Source: SZUA-309 sp965233675
GTDB taxonomy: Bacteria > Pseudomonadota > Gammaproteobacteria > Pseudomonadales > Azotimanducaceae
Reading direction: 5' to 3'
DNA length: 64,000 nucleotides
Assembly: GCA_965233675.1 (NCBI GenBank)
Contig: OZ247498.1
Coordinates: 2,790,001 to 2,854,000 of the forward strand
Position numbers and translations under genes: made by a program. Positions 9,386 to 17,033 of the stretch are shown in pieces. Below the pieces are notes generated by a model. It made no database searches and had not been told where the DNA came from. It saw nothing but the letters and a program-made list of their open reading frames with translations. The first letter of the stretch is position 1. Every line of letters begins with the position of its first letter.

Positions 9386-10381
9386 CTACCCCGCGGAGCC
9401 CGCGCTGCGAACCATGCCAATCTGACCAGAGAAACGCTCCCGATCATGCGGCGCGCCGTAGTCGATTACGGGCCCCGCAGGCACCACGCGGGTCGGATTG
9501 ATCATGTCATGGCTGTAGTAGTAGTGGGTCTTGATGTGATGGAAATCCACGGTCTCCGCCACACCCGGCTGCTGGTACAGATCCCGGAGGTAGTTCGACA
9601 GGTTCGGGTAGCTCTCGATCTGCCTCAGGTTCGTCTTGAAGTGCCCGTAGTACACAGAGTCGAAACGGATCAGCGTGGTAAACAGGCGCCAGTCTGCCTC
9701 GGTGATCTGATCGCCAACCAGGTAGCGATGGGTTCCCAGTCGATCTTCGAGTTGGTCCAGAACCTCGAACAGCTTCTGGACGTGCCTTTCATACACCTGC
9801 TGGTTCGTTGCGAAACCGGCTTTGTACACCCCGTTGTTGATCTTGTCGTAAACCAGATCGTTGACCGCATCGATCTCGGCGCGCAGCGGCTCTGGATAGT
9901 AGTCGGTCTGCACGTCCGTGAATTCATTGAAGGCGCTGTTCAGGATCCGGATGATCTCAGAAGATTCGTTGTTGACGATCGTCTGCGTCTTCTTGTCCCA
10001 CAGCACCGGCACGGTAACCCGGCCGCTATAGTCAGGCTGTGCCTTGGTGTACACCTCATACAGGTACTGGATGCCCGGAATGGGGCTGGGGTCGCCCTCA
10101 TCGGAGAGGACCCAGCCCTGCTCGAGCATCTCCGGCGCGACGATGCTCACACCGATCACCCCCTCCAACTGCTTGAGCTTGCGGAGAATCAGTGTTCGGT
10201 GAGCCCAGGGGCAGGCCAGCGACACGAACAGGTGGAAGCGATTCGGCTCCGCTGGAAACTCGGCCCCTTCTTCGTTGCTGATGGTGTTGCGGAACTGCGC
10301 GTCGGTGCGCACGAACTCTCCGCCCGTCGAGCTGGTGTCATACCACTGATCATGCCAGCTGCCTTTAATCAGAAGTCCCAT
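9386..10381 (-). CDS. yqjG: Glutathionyl-hydroquinone reductase (YqjG/omega-type GST)
   Basis: Cytosolic thiol-transferase of 331 aa that reduces glutathionyl-hydroquinones, releasing the quinol and GSSG. The thioredoxin-like N-domain carries the catalytic-cysteine motif SLACPWAHR (Cys57), diagnostic of the Xi/omega GS-HQR group. The all-alpha C-domain contains YLVGDQITEADWRLFTTLIR, and the length is typical. It lies downstream of a DoxX gene on the same strand, 36 bp away, and both are divergent from a LysR regulator. That layout suggests a quinone or electrophile stress unit controlled by the regulator (inference). Confidence 0.9.
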   Translation of the reverse strand: MGLLIKGSWHDQWYDTSSTGGEFVRTDAQFRNTISNEEGAEFPAEPNRFHLFVSLACPWAHRTLILRKLKQLEGVIGVSIVAPEMLEQGWVLSDEGDPSPIPGIQYLYEVYTKAQPDYSGRVTVPVLWDKKTQTIVNNESSEIIRILNSAFNEFTDVQTDYYPEPLRAEIDAVNDLVYDKINNGVYKAGFATNQQVYERHVQKLFEVLDQLEDRLGTHRYLVGDQITEADWRLFTTLIRFDSVYYGHFKTNLRQIESYPNLSNYLRDLYQQPGVAETVDFHHIKTHYYYSHDMINPTRVVPAGPVIDYGAPHDRERFSGQIGMVRSAGSAG

Positions 10382-10417
10382 TTGTTGCTCCCGTTTCGAT
10401 TGGTTTGAGTGATGAGT

Positions 10418-10897
10418 TCACGCGATCCGGTCGGCCAGTTGCCGGTCGGCAGACAACGAACCCGCGCCTGAGAAGACCAGTGCCAGGCTGGCGGCCAGCA
10501 GCATCAGAGCGAACTCGTAGCCGTTGTTGCTGACGAACAGGCCATTGCTGACGTGCACGGTCATGGCCATCGCCATGGTGAACGCGGCGACGGCCGCAGC
10601 GGGTCGGGTCAGCAAACCCAGGATCAGCAGGATGCCGCCGAAAAACTCGGCGCTGCCCGCGAGAAAGGCCATCACAAAACCGGGGGCGAAGCCGACTGAT
10701 TCCATCCATCCCGCGGTCCCTTCGAGGCCGTAACCGCCAAACCAGCCAAACAGCTTCTGGGCGCCGTGGGCGGCGAGGATGATGCCAAGCGGCACCCGCA
10801 GCACAAGGCCAGCAATGCCGGCGTTGCTCGCGAGCACCGATTGGATTCTGGGTGCATCGAGCGTCGATTGGGTTTGGGATGCGCTAAGTACGTTCAT
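10418..10897 (-). CDS. DoxX family membrane protein
   Basis: Inner-membrane protein of 159 aa with four predicted transmembrane helices. The DoxX signature appears as LRVPLGIILAAHGAQKLFGW followed by a conserved glycine-rich loop, and a second conserved block reads LAGSAEFFGGILLILGLLTR. DoxX proteins are linked to quinone and thiol redox balance. It is the first gene of the pair with the hydroquinone reductase, and its promoter region is shared with the divergent LysR gene. Confidence 0.9.
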   Translation of the reverse strand: MNVLSASQTQSTLDAPRIQSVLASNAGIAGLVLRVPLGIILAAHGAQKLFGWFGGYGLEGTAGWMESVGFAPGFVMAFLAGSAEFFGGILLILGLLTRPAAAVAAFTMAMAMTVHVSNGLFVSNNGYEFALMLLAASLALVFSGAGSLSADRQLADRIA

Positions 10898-11026
10898 GAT
10901 TGATCTCCTCTGCGTTGATATGTTCGAAAATGCTGAAGTCGAGAAGCATGATATTTATTGCGAGGAGAAGAAAAATCGAAATAAAATGACCATATAGTTC
11001 TAAATATCTAAACATATGGGCGGCAA
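10898..11026. promoter_or_regulatory. Divergent AT-rich promoter region between doxX and lysR
   Basis: This 129-bp gap is clearly more AT-rich than its surroundings, with ATATTTATT and AAATATCTAAACATAT stretches. It separates two divergent start codons, where a LysR regulator would be expected to bind. I cannot define a single T-N11-A box with confidence. Confidence 0.35.
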
Positions 11027-11911
11027 ATGAGTGAGATCACCCTCGAGGGCCTGGAAGTGCTCGACGCCATCGACCGGAAGGGCAGTTTTGCGGCAGCGGC
11101 GGCCAGCCTCTATCGGGTACCTTCGAAGGTCACCTACTCAGTGAATCGCATGGAAGAGGACCTGGGCGTTACCTTATTTCGGCGCGAGGGCCGGCGTTCG
11201 GTGCTGACCCCCGCTGGCCGCCTGTTGCTGGAGCAGGGCCGTGAAATTCTGGACGCCACGGCCCGACTGGTGGAATCGACGCGGCAACGGGATCGGGGCT
11301 GGGAGTCCCGGCTGCGCATTGCGCTCGACTCCGTGCTGGACGTGGACTACCTGTTACCGCATCTCGCGGCCTTCAGCGACATGCGTCCGGAAACGGAAGT
11401 CGACCTGTCCCAGGAGGTACTGGGCGGCGCCTGGGAAGCGATACAGCTGGATCGTGTCGACCTGGTCATCGGTGCCCCTGACGAGCCGGTCGACCGAACG
11501 GGACTCACCGTACGTCCCCTGACGGATGTAACCTGGGTATTCGCCGTATCTCCGGAGCACCCGCTGGCGAACCATGACGGGCCTCTATCCGAGGAGGAGC
11601 GAGTGAAGCATCGAGCGATCGTTGTCAAAGACTCCTCTCGAGAGCGACCGGCACTCACCCTGCGCGTATTTGAGAAGCAGCAGCGGCTCGTCGTTCCCAC
11701 CATCGAGCACAAGATTGCCGCGCAGTGCGCGGGCCTTGGCGCTGGTTTCCTGCCTCGGCACCGGATCGAGAATTTGTTGCGTAGCGGAGAGCTGGTCGTT
11801 CTGGACACGGCGGTCCCCATTCCGCCGAGTCAGTTGTTTGTCGCCTGGCGAACGGGCAATAAGGGCAAAGCTCTGAGTTGGTTCATCGACCGGCTTACCG
11901 GCGGCTGGTAG
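11027..11911 (+). CDS. LysR family transcriptional regulator
   Basis: LysR-type regulator of 294 aa. The N-terminal helix-turn-helix spans about residues 5-60 (LDAIDRKGSFAAAAASLYRV, then PSKVTYSVNRMEEDLGVTLF). A full-length substrate-binding domain follows, with DLVIGAPDEPVDRTGLTV and a final GAGFLPRHRIENLL. This is the PA2758-like type often found divergent from DoxX/pirin/GST stress genes, and here it is divergent from doxX. Its 3' end overlaps a fragment of a flavin hydroxylase in another frame, so sequence downstream of the gene has been rearranged. Confidence 0.9.
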   Translation: MSEITLEGLEVLDAIDRKGSFAAAAASLYRVPSKVTYSVNRMEEDLGVTLFRREGRRSVLTPAGRLLLEQGREILDATARLVESTRQRDRGWESRLRIALDSVLDVDYLLPHLAAFSDMRPETEVDLSQEVLGGAWEAIQLDRVDLVIGAPDEPVDRTGLTVRPLTDVTWVFAVSPEHPLANHDGPLSEEERVKHRAIVVKDSSRERPALTLRVFEKQQRLVVPTIEHKIAAQCAGLGAGFLPRHRIENLLRSGELVVLDTAVPIPPSQLFVAWRTGNKGKALSWFIDRLTGGW

Positions 11912-12084
11912 CCGCGAAGTTTCGCGACAACAACGTTTCCATCTGTGGAGACGCGGCGCACATCTGGATCCCATTTACCGGCTACGGAATGAACACCGGC
12001 ATCGACGACTGCACCAATCTCACCTGGATGATGGCCGCGGTCATCAACGGACAGACCGACGAGGAACTGCGGGAAAATCCATAA
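11902..12084 (+). pseudogene. Remnant of FAD-dependent aromatic hydroxylase (PheA/TfdB type)
   Basis: About 60 codons with no start of their own encode a conserved internal block of FAD-binding aromatic hydroxylases. It contains RLVAAKFRDNNVSICGDAAH (the FAD-ribityl GDAAH motif) followed by PFTGYGMNTGIDDCTNLTW and a stop. Full proteins of this family run 500 aa or more; both the front and the last third are missing here. It begins inside the end of the LysR gene, so a deletion joined the two. It is a decayed neighbour of the catabolic cluster that follows. Confidence 0.7.
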
Positions 12085-12100
12085 GCTTTCGTCGCCAGAC

Positions 12101-12736
12101 TCAGCGGGCGGACCGCAGGTGGTTGATCACCCCGAGAATCGCGGCCGCCTGCAGTTCGTGGTGCTTCATGAGATCGATGGTCTTGTCGGCCACCTGTTGG
12201 GACATGAAGCAGCCATCCACGAGGGCGACGGTGAAGCTGGCAAGTTTCTCCAGCGACTTACGGTCGAGGTCCGGTAGCCGCTCCCTGAAGGTTTTCACCG
12301 CGTTCTGAAAGGCCTGCGAGCGCACGCTCAGAAACATCCTGCGGGCAGTCGGTTCCTCCGGTCTCTGCTCCAGACCCAGCATCAGGCCCAGCCTGAGGAA
12401 GTCCGGCGCCGCTGCCAGCGCCCGGGTACTCTGCAGGGCCTGATGGGCAACGAACGCCTCGGTCGAAGCATCCTCGTCCGCCGGCCCGAAATCGATCAGT
12501 GCCTGCAGCCAGGCGTTGAAGGAGCGCTCGATCACAGCGGAAATCAGATCGTCTTTGTCTTTGAAGTGCCAGTAAATGGAGCTGGCCGGAAGGCCCGATC
12601 GTTTGCTGACCAGGGAGATGCTCGTGCCTTCGTACCCTCTCTCGCTCGCAATCTCACTGGCCGCATCCAGGATCCTGTCCCGGGCAGCGATTCCGTGAGA
12701 TCGCTTTTTTGCCGGCTGTCGCTTTTTTGTGGCCAT
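12101..12736 (-). CDS. TetR family transcriptional regulator
   Basis: TetR-type repressor of 211 aa. After a basic leader (ATKKRQPAKKRSHG) the helix-turn-helix is textbook: RILDAASEIASERGYEGTSI, then SLVSKRSGLPASSIYWHFKD (residues about 18-60). The helical ligand-binding domain follows. It is divergent from the monooxygenase at 12859, and the gap holds a perfect 16-bp palindrome that is a likely operator for both directions. The probable inducer is a substrate or intermediate of the adjacent catabolic genes (inference). Confidence 0.92.
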   Translation of the reverse strand: MATKKRQPAKKRSHGIAARDRILDAASEIASERGYEGTSISLVSKRSGLPASSIYWHFKDKDDLISAVIERSFNAWLQALIDFGPADEDASTEAFVAHQALQSTRALAAAPDFLRLGLMLGLEQRPEEPTARRMFLSVRSQAFQNAVKTFRERLPDLDRKSLEKLASFTVALVDGCFMSQQVADKTIDLMKHHELQAAAILGVINHLRSAR

Positions 12737-12761
12737 GGGCAGGGTTCACCAACGCACCTAA

Positions 12762-12777
12762 TGTAGTGATCACTACA
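12762..12777. promoter_or_regulatory. Palindromic operator for the TetR regulator
   Basis: A perfect 16-bp inverted repeat, TGTAGTGATCACTACA, lies 25 bp upstream of the tetR start and 81 bp upstream of the monooxygenase start. Its length, symmetry and position fit a TetR-family operator serving both divergent promoters. Binding is inferred. Confidence 0.6.
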
Positions 12778-12858
12778 CTAAGTGTTGACACCAGGCAAAG
12801 CAAGCAACTACTGTAACGATCATTCCAATAAGCGTAGACCAGGCACAGAGGGCGAGCT

Positions 12859-14028
12859 ATGCACGAAGCAGTCAAATACATCCACGACCACGCCCAGATC
12901 CTGCGCGACGAACACGCACCCAGCGACGAAGCCGGCATGCTCACGGAGCCGGCAAGGGCTGTTCTGGAACAATCGGGCGGCATCCGCCTGCTGCAGGCGA
13001 GCAGCCATGGCGGCTTCGAGAGCAGCCCGTCGGACTTCCTCGAATGGGCCCGCGCGGTCGGCCGCTACAACCCTTCAGCCGGTTGGATCGCCGGCGTGGT
13101 CGGCGTTCATCCCTGGGAGGTCGCCTTGGTCGATCCCAAGCTCCAGGATGAGATTTACGGCACCAACCCGGACAACTGGGTTGCCTCCCCTTACGCGCCC
13201 CAGGGCCGGGCAGTCCGCGAAGGAGACGGCTTCCGTTTCTCCGGCCGCTGGCAGTACTCGACCGGCACCGACCACTGCGGCTGGGTCGTTCTCGGCGGTA
13301 TGGTGGTGGACGAAAACGGAGCGCCTGACTCACCGCCAGACATCCGGCACTTCTTCCTGCCGCGCGGTGACTACGAGATCGTCGAGAATTCCTGGCAGGT
13401 CATGGGCCTGTCAGGCACCGGCAGCAAAGACATTCAGATCGACGGCGCCTTCGTTCCCGAGTACCGCACCATCGGTCACGTCGCACTCTCCGAAGGCGAA
13501 TACGCCAGCCGTCGCCCCGACTCCACCCTCTATCACCTGCCCTTCGGCTGCATCTTTTCGGCCGCCATTGCGTCGGCGACCTTCGGAATCGCGGAAGGTG
13601 CCATCGAGATGTATCGGGAGTACATGAAGACTCGAGTCTCAGCGATGGGTGTGGTGGGCAAGACAGACCCCTTTCAGCAGGAATCCCTGGCCGAGGTCGA
13701 AGCGGACCTGGCTGCCGGTGTCACCCACATCGACGTCATGCTTGCCGAGTGGATGGAGCAGTTGGAGAAACGTACGCCGATCAGCAAGTCGCAACGGCTG
13801 GAATTCCGCCGCAATCAGGTGCGCGCGGTGCAGCGGGTGCTGTTCGGTGTAGACAAACTGTTTGCCAGGGCCGGCTCGGCAGCCGTCTGGACAACTCGCC
13901 CACTGGAACGCTACTGGCGCGATCTGCGTACCGGAGGCAGCCACATTTGTGATATGGCGGATGTGGTGTACAACGCCTGGGCGGATCAGGAGTTCGAAAC
14001 GGGCGCGGAACGGATGCTGATGCACTGA
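12859..14028 (+). CDS. Flavin-dependent monooxygenase, acyl-CoA dehydrogenase fold (HsaA-like)
   Basis: Member of the acyl-CoA-dehydrogenase-fold group that acts as oxygenase component of two-component flavin hydroxylases (HsaA, HpaB-like), 389 aa. Residues about 15-110 form the N-terminal helical domain and GRWQYSTGTDHCGWVVLGG marks the middle beta-domain. MGLSGTGSKDIQIDGAFVP is the subgroup's conserved segment, and a C-terminal four-helix domain follows. The partner extradiol dioxygenase and an SDR follow on the same strand, so the likely role is ortho-hydroxylation of a phenolic or steroid-derived ring before ring cleavage (inference). A flavin reductase partner is not seen here. Confidence 0.82.
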   Translation: MHEAVKYIHDHAQILRDEHAPSDEAGMLTEPARAVLEQSGGIRLLQASSHGGFESSPSDFLEWARAVGRYNPSAGWIAGVVGVHPWEVALVDPKLQDEIYGTNPDNWVASPYAPQGRAVREGDGFRFSGRWQYSTGTDHCGWVVLGGMVVDENGAPDSPPDIRHFFLPRGDYEIVENSWQVMGLSGTGSKDIQIDGAFVPEYRTIGHVALSEGEYASRRPDSTLYHLPFGCIFSAAIASATFGIAEGAIEMYREYMKTRVSAMGVVGKTDPFQQESLAEVEADLAAGVTHIDVMLAEWMEQLEKRTPISKSQRLEFRRNQVRAVQRVLFGVDKLFARAGSAAVWTTRPLERYWRDLRTGGSHICDMADVVYNAWADQEFETGAERMLMH

Positions 14029-14065
14029 GCGCCGTACTCAACCGGGCACTAGTGGAGACAACAGA

Positions 14066-14956
14066 ATGATCAAATCACTGAGCTACGTGGGCTTCTCATC
14101 CCCGAACGCTGCCGAATGGCGCACTTTCGGTCCGGATCTGCTCGGACTGGCGCTTGCCTCCGGACCGGACGACAGTTCCGTCCGCCTCAGAATGGATGAC
14201 GCCGCCTGGCGTATCGCAATTCACCCTGGCGACACCAATCGTCTCGAATATGCCGGCTGGGATGCCGGAAGTGAGGCGGAACTGATTGAGGCGATAGAAA
14301 AGCTCAGCGCAGCTGGCGTGACCGTAAATGAGGGGGATGCGGAGCTTGCCAGCGCCCGCGGCGTTGCCGGTCTGGTCTGGTTCGAAGATCCCTTCGGCTT
14401 CCGTCACGAGCTGTCCTACGGTCAGCGCCAGGGCGATACTGCTTTCCAGCAGACCCAGGACGTGTCCGGATTCGTTACCGGTGAGAACGGCCTCGGGCAC
14501 CTGGTGCTCATGGTGCCGGATCTGGATCAGGCCACAGATTTCTTCGTTGGTCTGCTCGGCTTCCGCCATTCGGACGACATCGAAGCCGGGCTCAAGGTGC
14601 GTTTTCTGCACTGCAATCCCCGCCACCACAGCCTCGCCATGTCTGCGGTGCCGGGTCACCGCGGCGTGCACCATCTGATGATCGAGGTGAAAAGCGTCGA
14701 CGACGTCGGCCACGCCTACGATCGGGTCGTTGACGCCGGTCTACCGCTGGCGATGACGCTGGGCCGGCACCCGAACGATCTGATGACCTCCTTCTACGTG
14801 CGCACACCGTCCGGATTCGAGATCGAGTACGGCACCGGCGGTCGGCTCATGGACATGGAAAAGGAGGAAGCACCCGGGCAGTACGACGCGCTGAGCATCT
14901 GGGGTCACAAGCCGCCGGCCAAGCCACTGCCGCCGGGCATTTTCGAAGCCATCTGA
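14066..14956 (+). CDS. Extradiol ring-cleavage dioxygenase (BphC/HsaC type, VOC fold)
   Basis: Type I extradiol dioxygenase of 296 aa with two tandem VOC modules; predicted to cleave a catechol-type ring next to the hydroxyls using Fe(II). The metal triad is intact: His145 (GLGHLVLMV), His203 (GVHHLMIEV) and Glu254 (GFEIEYG). Supporting active-site residues His187/188, His235 and Tyr244 are also in family positions. It lies 37 bp downstream of the monooxygenase and 36 bp upstream of the SDR, in one operon. The organic substrate cannot be fixed; biphenyl-like and steroid catechols are the usual ones. Confidence 0.88.
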   Translation: MIKSLSYVGFSSPNAAEWRTFGPDLLGLALASGPDDSSVRLRMDDAAWRIAIHPGDTNRLEYAGWDAGSEAELIEAIEKLSAAGVTVNEGDAELASARGVAGLVWFEDPFGFRHELSYGQRQGDTAFQQTQDVSGFVTGENGLGHLVLMVPDLDQATDFFVGLLGFRHSDDIEAGLKVRFLHCNPRHHSLAMSAVPGHRGVHHLMIEVKSVDDVGHAYDRVVDAGLPLAMTLGRHPNDLMTSFYVRTPSGFEIEYGTGGRLMDMEKEEAPGQYDALSIWGHKPPAKPLPPGIFEAI

Positions 14957-14992
14957 AACGGCAGCACCCAGGAATTCTGAGGAGAGTCAACT

Positions 14993-15772
14993 ATGGATCT
15001 GGGAATCAAAGGTCGATCAGCGATGGTCTGCGGCGGTAGCTCCGGGTTAGGAAAAGCCATCGCCACGGCCCTCTCCAGAGAAGGCGCCAACGTGACCATC
15101 GTCGCCCGCGATCCAGGCAAGCTCGCCTACGCAGCGGCTGAAATAGAGTCTGATACGGGTACGCCCGTGACGTGGAAATCCGTCGACCTGAGCGACCCCG
15201 ACGCCCGAGCAGCCCTGCTCGAAGATTGCCGCAATCTCGACATTCTGGTGAACAACTCCGGCGGACCGCCGGTTGGCGATTACCTGACCTTCTCGCGGGA
15301 AGACTGGCTGGCGGCCCTGGAGTCGAACATGCTGGCGGCTATTGAGCTCACCAATGCGGCGCTGCCAGGAATGAAGGAAAGACAATTCGGCAGAATTCTC
15401 AACGTGACCAGCCATATGGTGAAGGCACCGGTCGCCCTGCTCAGCCTCTCCAACGGCGCACGGGCCGGGCTGACCGGCTATATGGCCGGCGTAGCCCGTG
15501 ATGTGGCGCGCTATAACGTGACAATCAACGGCCTGTTGCCTGGTCAGTTCGATACCGACCGCCTGAAGTCCAACCATGAGCGCTTCGCGGCGGCTCAGGG
15601 CGTTTCTGTCGATGCTTTCAGGGAGAGATCGATGAAAGGCATTCCCGCCCGACGCTTCGGCGAACCAGAGGAGTTCGGTGCCTACGCGGCATTTGTCTGC
15701 AGCGATCTGGCCGGTTACGTGACGGGCCAGAATCTGATGCTTGACGGCGGACAGTTCCCTGGACTGGTCTGA
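14993..15772 (+). CDS. SDR family oxidoreductase, non-canonical active site
   Basis: Short-chain dehydrogenase/reductase fold of 259 aa. The dinucleotide motif GGSSGLGKA (about residues 14-22) and NNSGG (in ILVNNSGGPP) are present, and the C-terminus ends in the usual GQNLMLDGGQFPG. The catalytic YxxxK is absent: the corresponding stretch reads LSLSNGARAGLTGY after NVTSHMVKAP. This LSNxxR variant recurs in a subgroup annotated as 3-oxoacyl-ACP-reductase-like, so the enzyme may use a different mechanism. RBS GAGGAGAG precedes the ATG. It is the last gene of the TetR-linked catabolic operon. Confidence 0.85.
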   Translation: MDLGIKGRSAMVCGGSSGLGKAIATALSREGANVTIVARDPGKLAYAAAEIESDTGTPVTWKSVDLSDPDARAALLEDCRNLDILVNNSGGPPVGDYLTFSREDWLAALESNMLAAIELTNAALPGMKERQFGRILNVTSHMVKAPVALLSLSNGARAGLTGYMAGVARDVARYNVTINGLLPGQFDTDRLKSNHERFAAAQGVSVDAFRERSMKGIPARRFGEPEEFGAYAAFVCSDLAGYVTGQNLMLDGGQFPGLV

Positions 15773-15994
15773 GGCCAGAAGCGGGAGGGATAGAGGTTAC
15801 GTAAAGCCGCGATCTCAACCGCTGCCGTGACGATGGTGCTCGCCATCCCGTTGCCGCAAGTTCCGTCAGCAACCGTAGATTCCACCGGCGCAGCCACTTC
15901 CCCGCCACCTGGCCCGACCAAAGCCTACGTCGGCACCACTTGTAGACGGTAAACCCAACGACCTGGCGTTGCAGGCCCGTCAATTCTCTGCCGC
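15773..15994. other. Intergenic stretch with no recognisable gene
   Basis: About 220 bp between the SDR gene and a 50-codon gene. Several frames are open by chance because of GC content, but no protein family, RBS-supported start or strong hairpin could be recognised. Confidence 0.5.
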
Positions 15995-16147
15995 TTAACT
16001 TGCTGATTTCATTTTGGCGGATGCTAACTTCGCGTAGTTCACGGCGTCTGCCAGCCGTTCGTATTTGTGGTCCTTCCAGAAAAACACGGTTCGTTGCTCG
16101 TACGTGATGCCGTATTTTTCCATCACTGCTTTGTCATCTTCGCTCAT
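15995..16147 (-). CDS. Small conserved-looking protein (50 aa)
   Basis: Fifty codons read MSEDDKAVMEKYGITYEQRT, continuing through FFWKDHKYERLADAVNYAKL, with a complete start and stop. The composition is balanced and protein-like (charged helix, aromatic centre, amphipathic C-terminal helix). That argues for a real micro-protein and not a shadow. No function is recognised. It sits 76 bp below the end of the first Crp-like regulator, on the same strand. Confidence 0.5.
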   Translation of the reverse strand: MSEDDKAVMEKYGITYEQRTVFFWKDHKYERLADAVNYAKLASAKMKSAS

Positions 16148-16223
16148 TGAGTACTCCAATCATCGAATTTGTTCGGATCTGCAGCTGCCTTCTACCCTTC
16201 AACGAATTGAGTATCCGCCCTCG

Positions 16224-16931
16224 TTAATCGAGAAAGCTGTCGTACTGGCGCTTCATGAGTCCGTAGCAGGCGCAGGATGCCGCCTGCAACTCACCTTGAT
16301 CCAGAATCTCAATTCGCCCACGCGCATAGTGGATGATGCTTTTTCGATGGAGACCAATGGCCGCTGCCGTGACGCTGCTCCGCCGTACGCCCAGCACACC
16401 GGCGATCGATTCCTGCGTCGCACTGATTTTATTCGATCCCAACCGATCCTGAGTCATCAGCAGCCAGCGGGCGAGTCGTGCGTCGACGTTGTGAAAACGG
16501 TTGCAGATGCCCGATTGCGCGACCTGGGTGATCAATGCGTGCACGTACTTTTCGAGCAATCCAGACAGACCATTGGACTGGCTGGCGAACCTTTTCAGCG
16601 AATTAACTTCCAGTCGTTGCGCGGTGCCAGCTTCGCGCACAATCGACAGATTGCATGAACTGACGCCACCCATATAGATAGCAAACCCAACAGCCCCCTC
16701 GTTACCTTCCATGGCAACCTCAACAGTCCGGCGTTCGTCCACCTCAAATAGCAGCGACACTACAGCATCGTCCGGGAAGAAGATATGATCGATGGCATCG
16801 CCTGGTGCGTAGAGCGTCTGGCTCTTGCTCAACTCCACCTGTTCGAGGCTCCACCGCAGGCTTCGATACTCGGCAGCAGCCAGCGTCGAAAGAATTCGAT
16901 TAGGGACAATCGTCGTTTTCGATGCGGACAT
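16224..16931 (-). CDS. Crp/Fnr family transcriptional regulator (first of two)
   Basis: Crp-fold regulator of 235 aa. The N-terminal cupin-like domain includes LYAPGDAIDHIFFPDDAVVS and MEGNEGAVGFAIYMGG, without the cAMP-binding arginine/serine pair. A C-terminal winged helix carries TQESIAGVLGVRRSSVTAAA. No FNR-type cysteine cluster is present. The closely similar gene at 17034-17783 is its tandem paralogue, separated by 102 bp. Proteins of this type often respond to stress or cell-envelope signals, but the ligand is not known. Confidence 0.88.
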   Translation of the reverse strand: MSASKTTIVPNRILSTLAAAEYRSLRWSLEQVELSKSQTLYAPGDAIDHIFFPDDAVVSLLFEVDERRTVEVAMEGNEGAVGFAIYMGGVSSCNLSIVREAGTAQRLEVNSLKRFASQSNGLSGLLEKYVHALITQVAQSGICNRFHNVDARLARWLLMTQDRLGSNKISATQESIAGVLGVRRSSVTAAAIGLHRKSIIHYARGRIEILDQGELQAASCACYGLMKRQYDSFLD

Positions 16932-17033
16932 CGGACAACTCGTCTTTCCGCTTGCTCATCAGGCAACCTTCGGAAAAGTATCATCCTCCCGCACCATCCT
17001 CTGCGCGCTAACGCGCATTGCGACCTGCATCGG

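Noticed and set aside
9446..10408. Long open frame (320 codons) on the plus strand
   Set aside because: It is the antisense shadow of the glutathionyl-hydroquinone reductase gene, which has the conserved Cys motif and the right length.
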